This document shows positions 30,732 through 40,571 of a stretch of DNA of 64,000 nucleotides, piece by piece (within the stretch, counting starts at the first letter, position 1; every line of letters starts with the position of its first letter). Location: contig JAUSDY010000102.1 of the NCBI GenBank assembly GCA_030650395.1, positions 1 to 64,000 on the forward strand, written 5' to 3'. Below the pieces are notes generated by a model. That model did not search any database and had not been told where the DNA came from. It worked only from the letters and a program-made list of their open reading frames with translations. Source of the stretch: Acidobacteriota bacterium. Lineage in GTDB: Bacteria > Acidobacteriota > Vicinamibacteria > Vicinamibacterales > UBA2999. The position numbers and the translations under genes were made by a program.

Positions 30732-33620
30732 CTAGAAGTCGTAACGGAAGCCGAAACGCACAATCCGCGGATCGAGCAGCTCGGTGACCTCTTTGTAAGT
30801 CGGACCAGTGGCATTGCGGAAGGTCGTCACTGTGCCGGCGTTAGTCAGGTTAAAGGCGTCGAGCATGGCGGTCAGTTTGCCGAGCTTGCCAAATTTGAGC
30901 GTCTTGTCGAGGCGCACGTCCAGAATTTGGACCATCTCGCTGCGATTCGCCGTAATGGGTTCCACACGGACCGTGCGAGTTCCATCCCCCGGGAATGGCA
31001 CGCTGACCGATCGGCCCCAACCCCTACCGCTCTGCACCTTCCACGAACCGGAAAAGCCGATATCGAACGGCAGCGTGCGACGGCCGATGACCTTGTAGTT
31101 CCAGAGCGTAGATGTCTCGTAGCCGTTGTCGCCGAACATGAGGTCCGACGGCCGGTAGCTGTAGGTCTGTCCGTTGCCGCTCGACACGCTCGTGGACGAG
31201 GCATGAATCTGATTCAGCCACGTGTAACCGAACGACGTGAGCAGCATCCACTTACCCTGGAAGCGTCGGTTCAGCCCGATCTCAACGGTCTGAAAGTCCG
31301 CTTTGTTGTTGGCCGGGTTGGTGTAAAGCCGATCCGACCCGATCTGTGAGGAGGGCGGGCGGTCGAAGGTCTGGAAGGTCTTGTCATCGCCGGTGCCCAC
31401 GACATTGTCCGCGCCGCGATCGACGATGGTGTAGGGCACGGTGTAGGCCGGCGTGCGAATCGCGTCGATCTCGCCCCAGACGTTGCGCATGTTCTTGTAG
31501 ACCCACGACACGCGGCCGGACAAGGCCGGCACGATTTCGCGCTCGACGTTGACCGATAGCTCCTGGGCAGTTGGGCGCTTCAGGCCGCGGTCGATTTTAA
31601 CGAATCCGCCGCCGCCCAGCGTCTGGTTAAGCGTCCCGAGCTCGGACGGCCCATCCAGAATCCGGTTCCCATTCTGGTCGAGGAAGTTGTAGCGCAACTG
31701 CGCCCGTCCCACGGGGTTCTCCTTGTCGGCAAGCTCGTCAGCCGAATTGAAGTTGAACATGCCCCAGAAGACTTTCAACACTGTCCGGTTGTCCCCAAGC
31801 AGGTCGTAGGCAAAGCCGGCGCGCGGCGCGAAGTCCGTCGTCTTGGCGACGGTCCGTGCTTCAACAGTCCGCGGCGCCACAAAAGCCCGGTAGACCGGGT
31901 CTGCCCAGTTTGCAAGCACCGGGTGGCCGTTTGGGGTGAACTCCTGATCCTTCCAGCCGTCCTCGTACATCTCGAGCCGGCCGCCGAGGTTGAACGTCAG
32001 ACGGTCGGTGATTTTCCAGGTGTCGCTGATCCAGGCGCTGTTGTAGACCACATCGTTGGTCGGCGACGTCGGCGTGTTGTAGAGGTCCACGAAATTCACG
32101 CGATTGTTGTTGTCGCGGTAGAAGATGTCGAACGGCTGATCGTTGAAGAGATTGCGCCGATCGCGCTTCCAGTCGTAGCCGAACTTGAAGTCATGGCTGC
32201 CTCTCCAGCCATCCTTGAAGTACGACAGCGCAACGTAGACCTGGGGTTTGTATCGCTTCTGATCCTGGTAGCTCGAGTTGGCGCCGCCGTCGAACAGCAC
32301 ACCGGTCGTGGCCTCAGCCCGGCCGGGCCCCCAGGGGCCATCGTACAGGCCGAAGTCGCGCGTCGGCCGCAGCGGGAAGAAGTTGTACCAGTTGGCATAC
32401 ATCACGTCGAGAAACGCGCGGCTGCCGAGCACGCTCGTCCACTCGCCCTTCCACGGGTAGTTGCGCGAGGCCTGGTACTGCGCCGCCGACAGCGGCGTGT
32501 TCGGGCCCAGGCCGCGGGTCTCCTGCAGTTTCTCTCGCTTGTTCAGGAACAAGATGGCCTGGTTGTTCCTGTTCAACTGGAACGTGCCCTTCAGGGTGTA
32601 CTTGTTCGAGAGTTTGGAACGCTCGATCAGGTCCGAGCCCAATGAGAACTTGTACTGGTCGTTCAGGCGCCAGCTGGTGAAGAACCACGCTTTCTGCTTC
32701 CACAGCGGGCCGCCGACGTTCCAGTTGATGTCGTACTGGCGGTCGATCGGATTGCCGCGCGCGAGTGCATTGCGGACGAAGTATCCCTTGTCGTCTCTAG
32801 TGTTGGCGCTCCGCAGGTTGTCGGGAACGTTGTCGCTGATGGTGGAGTCGTTCTCGTAGTCGCTGTACCAATTGCCGGAAAAACGATCCCCGCCAGACTT
32901 GACGCTGATGCTCATCGACGCGCCGCCGGCGAAGTTCGAGGCGTCGCTGCCGGCGCCGCCGATCTGGAACTCCTCGAAGCTGCCGAAGTCGAAGTAGCCC
33001 GCGTTGGCATTCGCGCCCTCCGTCGTATCGATGCCTTCCAGCTTCGTCTGGTTCTGGCCGCCGAAACCATAGGTCAGGAAGCCCGTCTGCGTGCCGGTGT
33101 GCGAGCCACCCACGTCGTACGATGTCATCTGCAGGCCGGGCGCCTGCGACATGGCGGCCCAGATGTCCCGAGCGTTCGGGATTTCGGTCAGCAGTTCCTT
33201 GGTGAAGTTGGTGCCCATCGTGGTCGTCGAGGTGTCGACGATGGGTGAGGCGCCCGTGACGGTGACGGTTTCCTGCAGCGTCGCGACCTGCATCTGCATG
33301 TCCACCGCCAGGGTCTGGTTGATCACCACGCGGATATCCTGGCGCTGAATCTTCTGGAACCCGGCCAGCTCGAACTCGATCTGGTACACGCCGGGGGGCA
33401 GCGCGAGGAAACGGTAGCCGCCGTCAGCGCCGGTGACCTGCACCTGCGGCTGAATGAGCGCGGGGCTCTTCGCCGTCACTGTTACACCAGGCAGGATTGC
33501 GCCGGTGTTATCGGTGACCGTGCCGTTGATTCGGCCTCGAAAATCCTGTGCGAAAGTGGGAGCTGCTATTGCGAGCAGCGTCACGCACAGGCAAAACACT
33601 GTCAGCCTGTTCAGCCTCAT
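30732..33620 (-). CDS. Oar-like TonB-dependent receptor (paralogue 1)
   Basis: This 962-aa outer-membrane protein has a signal peptide (MRLNRLTVFCLCVTLLAIAA) and then a carboxypeptidase-regulatory beta-sandwich (INGTVTDNTGAILPGVTVTA, GGYRFLALPPGVYQIEFELA). A plug-like region follows (TVTGASPIVDTSTTTMGTN; ELLTEIPNARDIWAAMSQAP), then a large beta-barrel ending RFGFRYDF, whose C-terminal Phe suits BAM recognition. ATG 33620 is 5 nt from GGAGGA; the ATG 3 nt upstream is the alternative. Its tandem neighbour is highly similar. Substrate unknown; the family imports or exports polysaccharides, peptides or proteins using TonB energy. Confidence 0.9.
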   Translation of the reverse strand: MRLNRLTVFCLCVTLLAIAAPTFAQDFRGRINGTVTDNTGAILPGVTVTAKSPALIQPQVQVTGADGGYRFLALPPGVYQIEFELAGFQKIQRQDIRVVINQTLAVDMQMQVATLQETVTVTGASPIVDTSTTTMGTNFTKELLTEIPNARDIWAAMSQAPGLQMTSYDVGGSHTGTQTGFLTYGFGGQNQTKLEGIDTTEGANANAGYFDFGSFEEFQIGGAGSDASNFAGGASMSISVKSGGDRFSGNWYSDYENDSTISDNVPDNLRSANTRDDKGYFVRNALARGNPIDRQYDINWNVGGPLWKQKAWFFTSWRLNDQYKFSLGSDLIERSKLSNKYTLKGTFQLNRNNQAILFLNKREKLQETRGLGPNTPLSAAQYQASRNYPWKGEWTSVLGSRAFLDVMYANWYNFFPLRPTRDFGLYDGPWGPGRAEATTGVLFDGGANSSYQDQKRYKPQVYVALSYFKDGWRGSHDFKFGYDWKRDRRNLFNDQPFDIFYRDNNNRVNFVDLYNTPTSPTNDVVYNSAWISDTWKITDRLTFNLGGRLEMYEDGWKDQEFTPNGHPVLANWADPVYRAFVAPRTVEARTVAKTTDFAPRAGFAYDLLGDNRTVLKVFWGMFNFNSADELADKENPVGRAQLRYNFLDQNGNRILDGPSELGTLNQTLGGGGFVKIDRGLKRPTAQELSVNVEREIVPALSGRVSWVYKNMRNVWGEIDAIRTPAYTVPYTIVDRGADNVVGTGDDKTFQTFDRPPSSQIGSDRLYTNPANNKADFQTVEIGLNRRFQGKWMLLTSFGYTWLNQIHASSTSVSSGNGQTYSYRPSDLMFGDNGYETSTLWNYKVIGRRTLPFDIGFSGSWKVQSGRGWGRSVSVPFPGDGTRTVRVEPITANRSEMVQILDVRLDKTLKFGKLGKLTAMLDAFNLTNAGTVTTFRNATGPTYKEVTELLDPRIVRFGFRYDF

Positions 33621-33810
33621 CATCGTCCTCCAACAGCAACGCGAATTTAAGTCGCCAATCCAATGCGGGTCCGCCTCGACGCCCGCCAGGGACACTACAG
33701 ACAAGCCATGAGTATTCGGCCAAGAATGTCTGTATACCGGTGGCATGGTAGCTCTCAGCCCTTGGGCATTGCAAGCCTGAGAGCGCGATTCGATATCCGT
33801 GTTTTTGGAT

Positions 33811-33848
33811 CAAAAAGAAAGGCCGGAAGACCCGAAGATCTCCCGGCC
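33811..33848 (-). terminator. intrinsic terminator with UUCG tetraloop after TonB receptor 2
   Basis: On the minus strand GGCCGGGAGATC and GGTCTTCCGGCC pair over 12 bp (two wobbles) around a C-TTCG-G tetraloop and are followed by TTTCTTTTT. This is an unusually stable, classic terminator. Confidence 0.9.
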
Positions 33849-33876
33849 CGACACTGCTGAAGGCGGGTATCTCTTG

Positions 33877-36759
33877 CTAGAAGTCGAACCGAATGCCGAA
33901 GCGCACGATGCGCGGATCGAGCAGCGCGGTGACCTCTTTGTAGGTCGCGGTCGTGGCGTTCCGGAACGTCGTTACCGTGCCGGCGTTGGTCAGGTTGAAG
34001 GCGTCGAGCATAACGGTCGCCTTGCCGAGCCGGCCAAACCTGACGGCCTTGTCGAAGCGCAGGTCCAGGATCTGGACGGTTTCGCCGCGGTTCGCGGTGA
34101 CCGGCTCTACGCGCACGGTCCGTGTCCCATCACCGGGGAAGGCCACGCTGAGCGCCCGGCCCCAGTTGCGGCCGCTCTGCACCTTCCACGATCCCGAGAA
34201 CCCGATGTCGTAGGGCATCGTATAACGGCCGATCACCTTGTAATTCCACATCGTCGACGTCTCGTAGCCGTTGTCGCCGAACATCAGGTCGGAGGGCCGA
34301 TAACTGAAGCTCTGTCCATTTCCGCTCGAGACGGTCGTGGACGAGCCATGAATTTGATTCAACCACGTGTACCCGAACGAACCAAGCAACATCCACTTAC
34401 CCTGGAAGCGCCGGTTCACGGCGACCTCCACCGTATTGAAATCTGCCTTGTTGTTCTCGGGGTTCGTCCAGACGCGATCCGACCCGATGCTTGCGGGACG
34501 GTCGAAGGTCTGGAACCTCTGATCGTCGCTCGTGCCGGTCACGTTGTCCGGCCCGCGGTCCACGATGGTAAAGGGTACGGTATAGGCCGGCGCCCGGACC
34601 GCGTCGACCTCGCCCCACAGGTTGCGAATGTTCTTGTAGACGTACGACACCCGGCCCGAGAGCGCCGGCACGATTTCGCGCTCGAGGTTGACCGAGATCT
34701 CCGAGGCCGTCGGCCGCTTCAGCCCACGGTCGATGCGGACGAATCCGCCGCCGCCCTGCGTGGAGTTGAGCGTGCCAAGCTCGGAGGGCCCGTCCAGGAT
34801 CCGGTTGCCGTTCTGATCGAGGAAGTTGTAGCGCAGTTGCGCGCGACCGACCGGGTTCTCGCGATCGGCGAGCGTGTCGGCCGAATTGAAATTGAACATC
34901 CCCCAGAACACTTTCAGGACCGTGCGGTTGTCCCCGACCAGGTCGTAGGCAAAGCCGAGGCGCGGCGCGAAATCGGTCGTGTTGGCGACGGTGCGGGCCT
35001 CGATGGTGCGCGGCGCGACAAACGCGCGGTAGGCCGGGTTGGTCCAGCTCGCGAGGACCGCGTGGCCGTTGGGCGTAAATTCCTGTTCCTTCCACCCATC
35101 CTTGTACATCTCGAGCCGGCCGCCGAGGTTGAACGTCAGACGGTCGGTGAACTTCCAGGTGTCGCTGATCCACGCGCTGTTATAGACCACGTCGTTGGTC
35201 GGCGAGGTGGGCGTGTTGTACAGATCGACCTGATTCACCCGGCCGTTGGTGTCGCGGTAAAAAATGTCGAACGGCTGATCGTTGAACAGATTGCGGCGGT
35301 CGCGCTTCCAGTCGTAGCCGACCTTGAGGTCGTGGCTGCCTTGCCAGCCATCCTTGAAGTAGGCCAGCGAGACGTAGACCTGCGGCTTGTAGCGCTTCTG
35401 ATCCTGGTAGCTGGAATTGGCGCCGCCGTCAAACAGCGTGCCCGTCGTCGTTTCAGTGCGGCCCGGGCCCCAGGGGCCATCATAGAGGCCGAAGTCGCGC
35501 GTCGGACGCAGCGGGAAGAAGTTGTACCAGTTGGCGTACATCACGTCCAGGAACGCCCGGCTGCCGAGCACGCTCGTCCACTCACTCTTCCACGGATAGT
35601 TACGGGAGGCCTGGTACTGCGCGGCCGACAGCGGCGTGTTCGGGCCGAGGCCACGGGTCTCCTGGAGTTTCTCGCGCTTGTTCAGGAAGCCGATGATCTG
35701 GTTGTTCTGGCTGATCTGGAAGGTGCCCTTGAACGTGTACTTGTTCGACAGCTTGGATCGCTCGATCAGATCCGAGCCGAGCGAAAACTTGTACTGGTCA
35801 TTGATGCGCCAGCTCGTGAAGAACCACGCCTTCTGCTTCCACAGCGGGCCGCCGACGTTCCAATTGATGTCGTACTGTCGATCGATCGGGTTGCCGCGCG
35901 CGAGCGGCGTGCGGACGAAGAAACCCTTGTCATTCTTCGTGCTGGCGGTGCGCAGGTAGTCCGGCACGTTGTCGCCGATCGTGGCGTCGCTCTCGTAGTC
36001 GCTGTACCAATTGCCTGAAAAACGGTCGCCGCCCGATTTCACGCTGATGCTCATCGAGGCGCCGCCCGAAAAATTCGAGGCGTCGCTGCCCGCGCCGCCG
36101 ACCTGGAATTCCTCGAAGCTGCCGAAGTCGAAGTAGCCGGCGTTGGCGCCCGTCCCTTCGGTGGTATCGATGCCTTCGAGCTTGGTCTGATTCTGTCCGC
36201 TGAACCCGTAGGTCAGAAACCCGGTTTGGGTACCGGTGTGCGATCCGCCGACGTCGTAGGCCGTCATCTGAAGACCGGGCGCCTGGGACATCGCCGCCCA
36301 GATATCACGCGCGTTAGGGATCTCGGTCAGCAGTTCCTTGGTGAAGTTCGTGCCCAGCGAGGTCGTGGTCGTGTCGACGATGGGGGATTCGCCCGTCACC
36401 GTGACGGTTTCCTGGAGCGTCGCCACGTTCATCTGCTGATCGACGGACAGCGTCTGGTTGATGACGACGCGAATGCCTTCGCGCTTGGTCGTCTGGAAGC
36501 CCGCCAGCTCGAAGCTGACGTCATAGACACCGGGCGCCAGCGCGAGGAAGCGGTAGCCGCCGTCAGCGCCGGTCACCTGCACCTGGGGCTGAATCAGCGC
36601 GGGGCTCGACGCGGTTACCGTCACGCCCGGGAGTACCGCGCCCGTGTTGTCGGAGACGGTGCCATTAATCCGGCCGCGAAAATCCTGGGCGGTGATGGGG
36701 GCCGTCCACAGCATTGCCAGAGCCATCAGGACTCCGAGTCGCCGAGGGCATGTGTTCAT
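33877..36759 (-). CDS. Oar-like TonB-dependent receptor (paralogue 2)
   Basis: This 960-aa receptor has the same architecture as the neighbouring gene: signal peptide (MNTCPRRLGVLMALAMLWTA), carboxypeptidase-regulatory domain (INGTVSDNTGAVLPGVTVTA), plug-like region (TVTGESPIVDTTTTSLGTNF) and barrel ending RFGIRFDF. Long stretches of barrel are identical to paralogue 1, so a recent tandem duplication is clear. ATG 36759 has a Shine-Dalgarno GGGAGGAA. Directly before it lies a terminator-like hairpin (36771-36799), so expression may be controlled by attenuation. A strong terminator separates it from paralogue 1, so each is probably its own unit. Confidence 0.9.
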   Translation of the reverse strand: MNTCPRRLGVLMALAMLWTAPITAQDFRGRINGTVSDNTGAVLPGVTVTASSPALIQPQVQVTGADGGYRFLALAPGVYDVSFELAGFQTTKREGIRVVINQTLSVDQQMNVATLQETVTVTGESPIVDTTTTSLGTNFTKELLTEIPNARDIWAAMSQAPGLQMTAYDVGGSHTGTQTGFLTYGFSGQNQTKLEGIDTTEGTGANAGYFDFGSFEEFQVGGAGSDASNFSGGASMSISVKSGGDRFSGNWYSDYESDATIGDNVPDYLRTASTKNDKGFFVRTPLARGNPIDRQYDINWNVGGPLWKQKAWFFTSWRINDQYKFSLGSDLIERSKLSNKYTFKGTFQISQNNQIIGFLNKREKLQETRGLGPNTPLSAAQYQASRNYPWKSEWTSVLGSRAFLDVMYANWYNFFPLRPTRDFGLYDGPWGPGRTETTTGTLFDGGANSSYQDQKRYKPQVYVSLAYFKDGWQGSHDLKVGYDWKRDRRNLFNDQPFDIFYRDTNGRVNQVDLYNTPTSPTNDVVYNSAWISDTWKFTDRLTFNLGGRLEMYKDGWKEQEFTPNGHAVLASWTNPAYRAFVAPRTIEARTVANTTDFAPRLGFAYDLVGDNRTVLKVFWGMFNFNSADTLADRENPVGRAQLRYNFLDQNGNRILDGPSELGTLNSTQGGGGFVRIDRGLKRPTASEISVNLEREIVPALSGRVSYVYKNIRNLWGEVDAVRAPAYTVPFTIVDRGPDNVTGTSDDQRFQTFDRPASIGSDRVWTNPENNKADFNTVEVAVNRRFQGKWMLLGSFGYTWLNQIHGSSTTVSSGNGQSFSYRPSDLMFGDNGYETSTMWNYKVIGRYTMPYDIGFSGSWKVQSGRNWGRALSVAFPGDGTRTVRVEPVTANRGETVQILDLRFDKAVRFGRLGKATVMLDAFNLTNAGTVTTFRNATTATYKEVTALLDPRIVRFGIRFDF

Positions 36760-36770
36760 GAATTCCTCCC

Positions 36771-36799
36771 AAAAAAAAAGGGGGCGGTCTGTCGCCCCC
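36771..36799 (-). promoter_or_regulatory. terminator-like attenuator in the leader of TonB receptor 2
   Basis: On the minus strand a perfect 7-bp stem GGGGGCG/CGCCCCC with a 6-nt loop is followed by nine T, ending just before the Shine-Dalgarno. Upstream, another hairpin (CGCGG-C-TCC-GAAA-GGA-CCGCG, 36807-36827) could be an alternative fold. No minus-strand gene lies upstream, so this is a leader element rather than a gene end. Confidence 0.6.
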
Positions 36800-37006
36800 A
36801 ACAAGCGCGGTCCTTTCGGAGCCGCGACTCTTGGGCTTGCGGCAGAGGACGGTGAATGCCGAAACCCGTGCACGTCTTGTACCGCGCGTCGTCTGTCGCG
36901 CGCAATCCGGCCTCATCCGCCGCGAAAATACCGGGTTGTCGGGAGGGCAGCACGCGGCGTGCGCAAGCGGCGCGACGATGGCTCGTGCCTCTGGTATACA
37001 GGGTCA

Positions 37007-37399
37007 ATGACTTTGCACCCTGCCTTCTTTCTGCTGTTGGCAATCGGCCTCGGCGCCGGGCTGCTGTCGGGACTCTTCGGGGTCGGTGGTGGCGTCGTGA
37101 TCGTGCCGGCGCTGATCTATCTCGCCGGCTTCGATCAACGCCTGGCCACCGGCACCAGTCTCGCGGTGCTCTTGGCGCCTGTCGGCCTCGGCGCCGTCAT
37201 CGAGTATTACCGGCAAGGCAACGTCGCTGTGCCGGCGGCCGTGGTTCTCGCGGTTTCGGTGATGGCGGGAGCGCTGGCAGGCGCCGTCATCGCGCCCAGG
37301 ATTCTCGAGACATATCTGCGACTGAGCTTTGGGATCTTCGTGTTGGTGCTGGGTGTGTATCTCGTGTGGGGCGCCGTCCGGCACTTGGGCTGGATCTGA
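37007..37399 (+). CDS. half-size TauE/SafE-like membrane exporter
   Basis: The 130-aa protein has four hydrophobic segments and the first-repeat signature of the TauE/SafE family, LLSGLFGVGGGVVIVPALIY. Family members of about 250 aa contain two such repeats; this one has a single unit and would need to dimerise, as other half-size members do. It acts in the inner membrane on anions or sulfonates, by family inference. ATG 37007 is 6 nt from a TATACA box (36995-37000), a leaderless-type start. It is divergent from TonB receptor 2. Confidence 0.8.
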   Translation: MTLHPAFFLLLAIGLGAGLLSGLFGVGGGVVIVPALIYLAGFDQRLATGTSLAVLLAPVGLGAVIEYYRQGNVAVPAAVVLAVSVMAGALAGAVIAPRILETYLRLSFGIFVLVLGVYLVWGAVRHLGWI

Positions 37400-37584
37400 C
37401 TCGCGCCGCCCCGCCCCATCCCGACAAGTCTGTATTTTTGCCGGCGGCCGCACCGGATTGTTTCCTCACCGGCCACGAGGTACAAAAGCCGCGTTGATCG
37501 GGCGGCGGCACAGCGGCGGTGTGTCTGCTCCGGTGGTATTGCGTTTAAGCGGGCGCGGCTCGGGCGCGCTCACAGGAGGCAGGT

Positions 37585-40422
37585 ATGAGGCTCCCCAGGC
37601 TCGCGAGTTGGGTCGTGTCGTTGGCATTGGCCACGGCCACGTCGGCGTTTGCACAAGGCGGCGGTGCCAGCAGCACGGGCACCATTCAGGGACGCGTATC
37701 AGACGCGCAGGGCGCCGTCCTGCCCGGCGTGGCGGTGACGGCGACCAGTCCGTCGATGCCAGGCGTTCAGACCGCCGTGTCGTCCGAGACGGGCAACTAT
37801 CGCTTTCCCGCGTTGCCTCCGGGCACCTACGCGCTGACCTACGAGCTGGCGGGATTCAACAACCTGAAGCGCGAGGGGGTCGAGATTCGACTGGGGTTCA
37901 CCGCCACCGTCAACGTGGATCTGGCCCTGGCCACGCTCCAGGAAACGGTGACGGTGAGCGGGCAGTCCCCCATTATCGACACCACGACGACGCGCACCGT
38001 GCAGAACTTCACGCTGAGCGAACTGCAGTCGATCCCCAACGGGCGCGACATGTGGTCCCTGCTCGCCGTGACACCGGCCGTGCAGATGTCGCGCATCGAC
38101 GTGGGCGGCAACCGCGCCGGCACGCAGACCGGCTACGTGGCGTATGGGTTTGGCGGCCAAGTGCGGGTGCTGATCGAGGGCATCAACACGACCGAAGGCA
38201 CCGGCGGCGCGGGCTTCTACTTCGACTACTCGTCGCTCGAGGAGGTCTTCATCGGCACGTCGGGCCAGTCGGCAGAAATGCCGAACCCCGGCGTGCAGAG
38301 CCAGTTCATCGCCAAGTCGGGCGGCAACCAGTTCGGCGGCGAAGTGTACATGGATTGGTATAACAACTCGCTGCAGGGCACCAACATTCCCGATTCGTAC
38401 ACGGCGCCGACGGCCTTCAACAACAGCCCGATCCGCGCGCACAGCAATGAAATCGACGGCTATCGCGACTGGGCGCTCAACATCGGCGGGCCAGTCGTCA
38501 AGGACAAGTTGTGGTGGTTTGGCACCTATCGCAAGCAGTTCAACGCGGTGGCGCAGCCCAACTTCAACTTCGACTCGACGTTCGACACGACGTTGTGGAA
38601 TGCGGTCGGCAAGGCTACTTATCAGGTCAACCAGCGTCACAAGTTCATCGGCTACTACCAGTGGGGGCAGAAGCTCCAGCCCACCCGGCTCCCGTTCGGC
38701 ACCTCGATCTACAACTCGGCCGGTCCCACGTTCAAGCAGGATTCGGGCAGCTGGGTGTGGAAGGGCGAGTGGAACGGCACGCTGAGCGACAAGCTCTATG
38801 TCGAGGCGCGCTACGGCGACTTCGGCTACTACTTCCCGACGATCGCTAATAGCGAAGAGAACTACTTTTTCCGCGATTCGGGCACGCTGGCCATTGACGG
38901 CGCGCACCGCAAGTGGCAGTTGGACCGCGATCGCAAGCAGGCCACCGGGGCGGCCACGTACTTCCTGGACACCTCGCAGGGCAGCCACACATTCAAGTTC
39001 GGTGGTGAAATTCTTCAGGAAATCGGGTGGGAAGGCTTCCTGCAGGGTGTCGGCGGCAATATCGAGCACGTCTACAACAACGGCGTCTCCAACCAGGTGA
39101 TCTTCCGCATCCCGACCGCGACCGACGCCGGCAAGCTCGGCCTCGGCAAGTCGGGCGCCCTCACGTCGGCGTCGGCCCTGGACGTGTTCAGCTTCTTCGC
39201 CAACGACACGTGGAGCCACGGCCGGATGACGGTGAACGCCGGGCTCCGCTACGACTACTACAAGAGCACGCTGCCCGAACAGCAGCAGTTGGCCGGCTCC
39301 GTCGGCCCGACCTCGGTCGCCGCACTAACGTTCCCCGAGACGGAGATGTTCTCGTGGAGCGGGTTGGCCCCGCGCGTCGGCGTGGTGTTCGACCTGAGCG
39401 GTGACGGCAAGATCGTGCTCAAGGCCAACTACGGTTACTTCCTGCACAACCCGGGCGTGGGCGTGGGCAGCACGGCCAACCCCAACACCGCGGGCAAGCA
39501 GGCGACCTACAGCTGGAACGACGTCAACGGCGACCGCCGCTGGCAGCAGGGTGAGCAAGGGAACCTCCTGAGCGCGGCGTTGCAGGGCGCGATCGGACTC
39601 GACCCCGGCATCACGCAGCCGTACACGCACGAAGGCAGCTTCTGGCTCGAGCGCCAACTGGGCGACGCGCTCGGCCTGCGCGCCGGCTTCGTCTACAAGA
39701 CCGAAGACGACCTGATCGCGACGCATCAACCGCTCCGCGTCGCCGGGTACACCGTCCCCTACACCTACGTGGACATCGGTCTCGATGGCCGCCGCGGCAC
39801 GAGCGACGACCGCAACCTCACCTTCCTCGGCCTGCCGTCGGCGCTGGCGTCGCAGTTCCCGGCGACGCAGGTCGTGCAGAACGTGGACAGGTTCTCCCGG
39901 GCGAAGACGGCCGAATTGTCTTTCACCAAGCGCTACAGCAACCGCTGGTCGGCGTCGATTGGCGGCGCGTACACGATGATCACCGACTTCCCGAATGGCT
40001 TCCCGCTGAACCCGAATCAGCCCGGCGCGGATGACCGCACGACGTGGAACCTGAAGGCTACCGGCAGCTACGACGCGCCCTATGGCATTCGCCTCTCGCC
40101 CGTCCTGCGGCACCAGTCGGGCGGCAACTACGCGCGTACACTCGCCATCAGTGCGGCCACCGGACTGATTGCCACGGGTACTGCCTACGCCGAGCCGATG
40201 AACAGCAACCGTGAGGACAACATCTGGGTCTTCGACGTGCGCGCCGAGAAGACCGTCCCGTTCGGGTCGCGCACACGCGCGCGCCTCTTCTTCGACCTGT
40301 TCAACATCACCAACAGCCATGCGTCCGAGACGATCAGCCGGGCGACGGGCCTGGGGTACCAGAAGCCATCCGCGATTCTCGCGCCCCGCACGGCGCGGGT
40401 CGGCTTTCGTTTCCTCTGGTAG
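37585..40422 (+). CDS. Oar-like TonB-dependent receptor (third, divergent)
   Basis: This 945-aa protein is organised as the other two: signal peptide (MRLPRLASWVVSLALATATS), carboxypeptidase-regulatory domain (IQGRVSDAQGAVLPGVAVTA), plug-like segment (TVSGQSPIIDTTTTRTVQNF) and barrel ending RVGFRFLW. Sequence similarity to paralogues 1 and 2 is limited to the domain signatures, so it is an older relative. ATG 37585 has AGGAGG about 8 nt upstream. An intrinsic terminator follows (40497-40540), ahead of a histidine kinase gene. The transported compound is unknown. Confidence 0.9.
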   Translation: MRLPRLASWVVSLALATATSAFAQGGGASSTGTIQGRVSDAQGAVLPGVAVTATSPSMPGVQTAVSSETGNYRFPALPPGTYALTYELAGFNNLKREGVEIRLGFTATVNVDLALATLQETVTVSGQSPIIDTTTTRTVQNFTLSELQSIPNGRDMWSLLAVTPAVQMSRIDVGGNRAGTQTGYVAYGFGGQVRVLIEGINTTEGTGGAGFYFDYSSLEEVFIGTSGQSAEMPNPGVQSQFIAKSGGNQFGGEVYMDWYNNSLQGTNIPDSYTAPTAFNNSPIRAHSNEIDGYRDWALNIGGPVVKDKLWWFGTYRKQFNAVAQPNFNFDSTFDTTLWNAVGKATYQVNQRHKFIGYYQWGQKLQPTRLPFGTSIYNSAGPTFKQDSGSWVWKGEWNGTLSDKLYVEARYGDFGYYFPTIANSEENYFFRDSGTLAIDGAHRKWQLDRDRKQATGAATYFLDTSQGSHTFKFGGEILQEIGWEGFLQGVGGNIEHVYNNGVSNQVIFRIPTATDAGKLGLGKSGALTSASALDVFSFFANDTWSHGRMTVNAGLRYDYYKSTLPEQQQLAGSVGPTSVAALTFPETEMFSWSGLAPRVGVVFDLSGDGKIVLKANYGYFLHNPGVGVGSTANPNTAGKQATYSWNDVNGDRRWQQGEQGNLLSAALQGAIGLDPGITQPYTHEGSFWLERQLGDALGLRAGFVYKTEDDLIATHQPLRVAGYTVPYTYVDIGLDGRRGTSDDRNLTFLGLPSALASQFPATQVVQNVDRFSRAKTAELSFTKRYSNRWSASIGGAYTMITDFPNGFPLNPNQPGADDRTTWNLKATGSYDAPYGIRLSPVLRHQSGGNYARTLAISAATGLIATGTAYAEPMNSNREDNIWVFDVRAEKTVPFGSRTRARLFFDLFNITNSHASETISRATGLGYQKPSAILAPRTARVGFRFLW

Positions 40423-40496
40423 AGATGCTGGCGTCCCTGGTGCGGAGGATCGCGCCCGGGACGCCGCAACGAGCGACTCCTGTGGGGGAGTCCTTT

Positions 40497-40540
40497 GCGG
40501 GAGGGCCAATTCGACGTCCTCATTGCCCTCCCGCTTTTTT
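40497..40540 (+). terminator. intrinsic terminator after TonB receptor 3
   Basis: Perfect 10-bp arms GCGGGAGGGC (40497-40506) and GCCCTCCCGC (40525-40534) with an 18-nt loop are followed by TTTTTT. It lies 32 bp before the kinase ATG. Confidence 0.88.
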
Positions 40541-40571
40541 CCGCCACCCCGTGTTCGGCGGAGGGAGTAAC

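Noticed and set aside
33799-36018. 739-codon plus-strand ORF
   Set aside because: It lies entirely antisense to TonB receptor 2 and is open only because of GC-rich codon bias; the minus-strand frame has domains, signal peptide and ribosome site.
37699-39219. 506-codon minus-strand ORF
   Set aside because: Antisense to the third TonB receptor; no recognisable domain or ribosome site.
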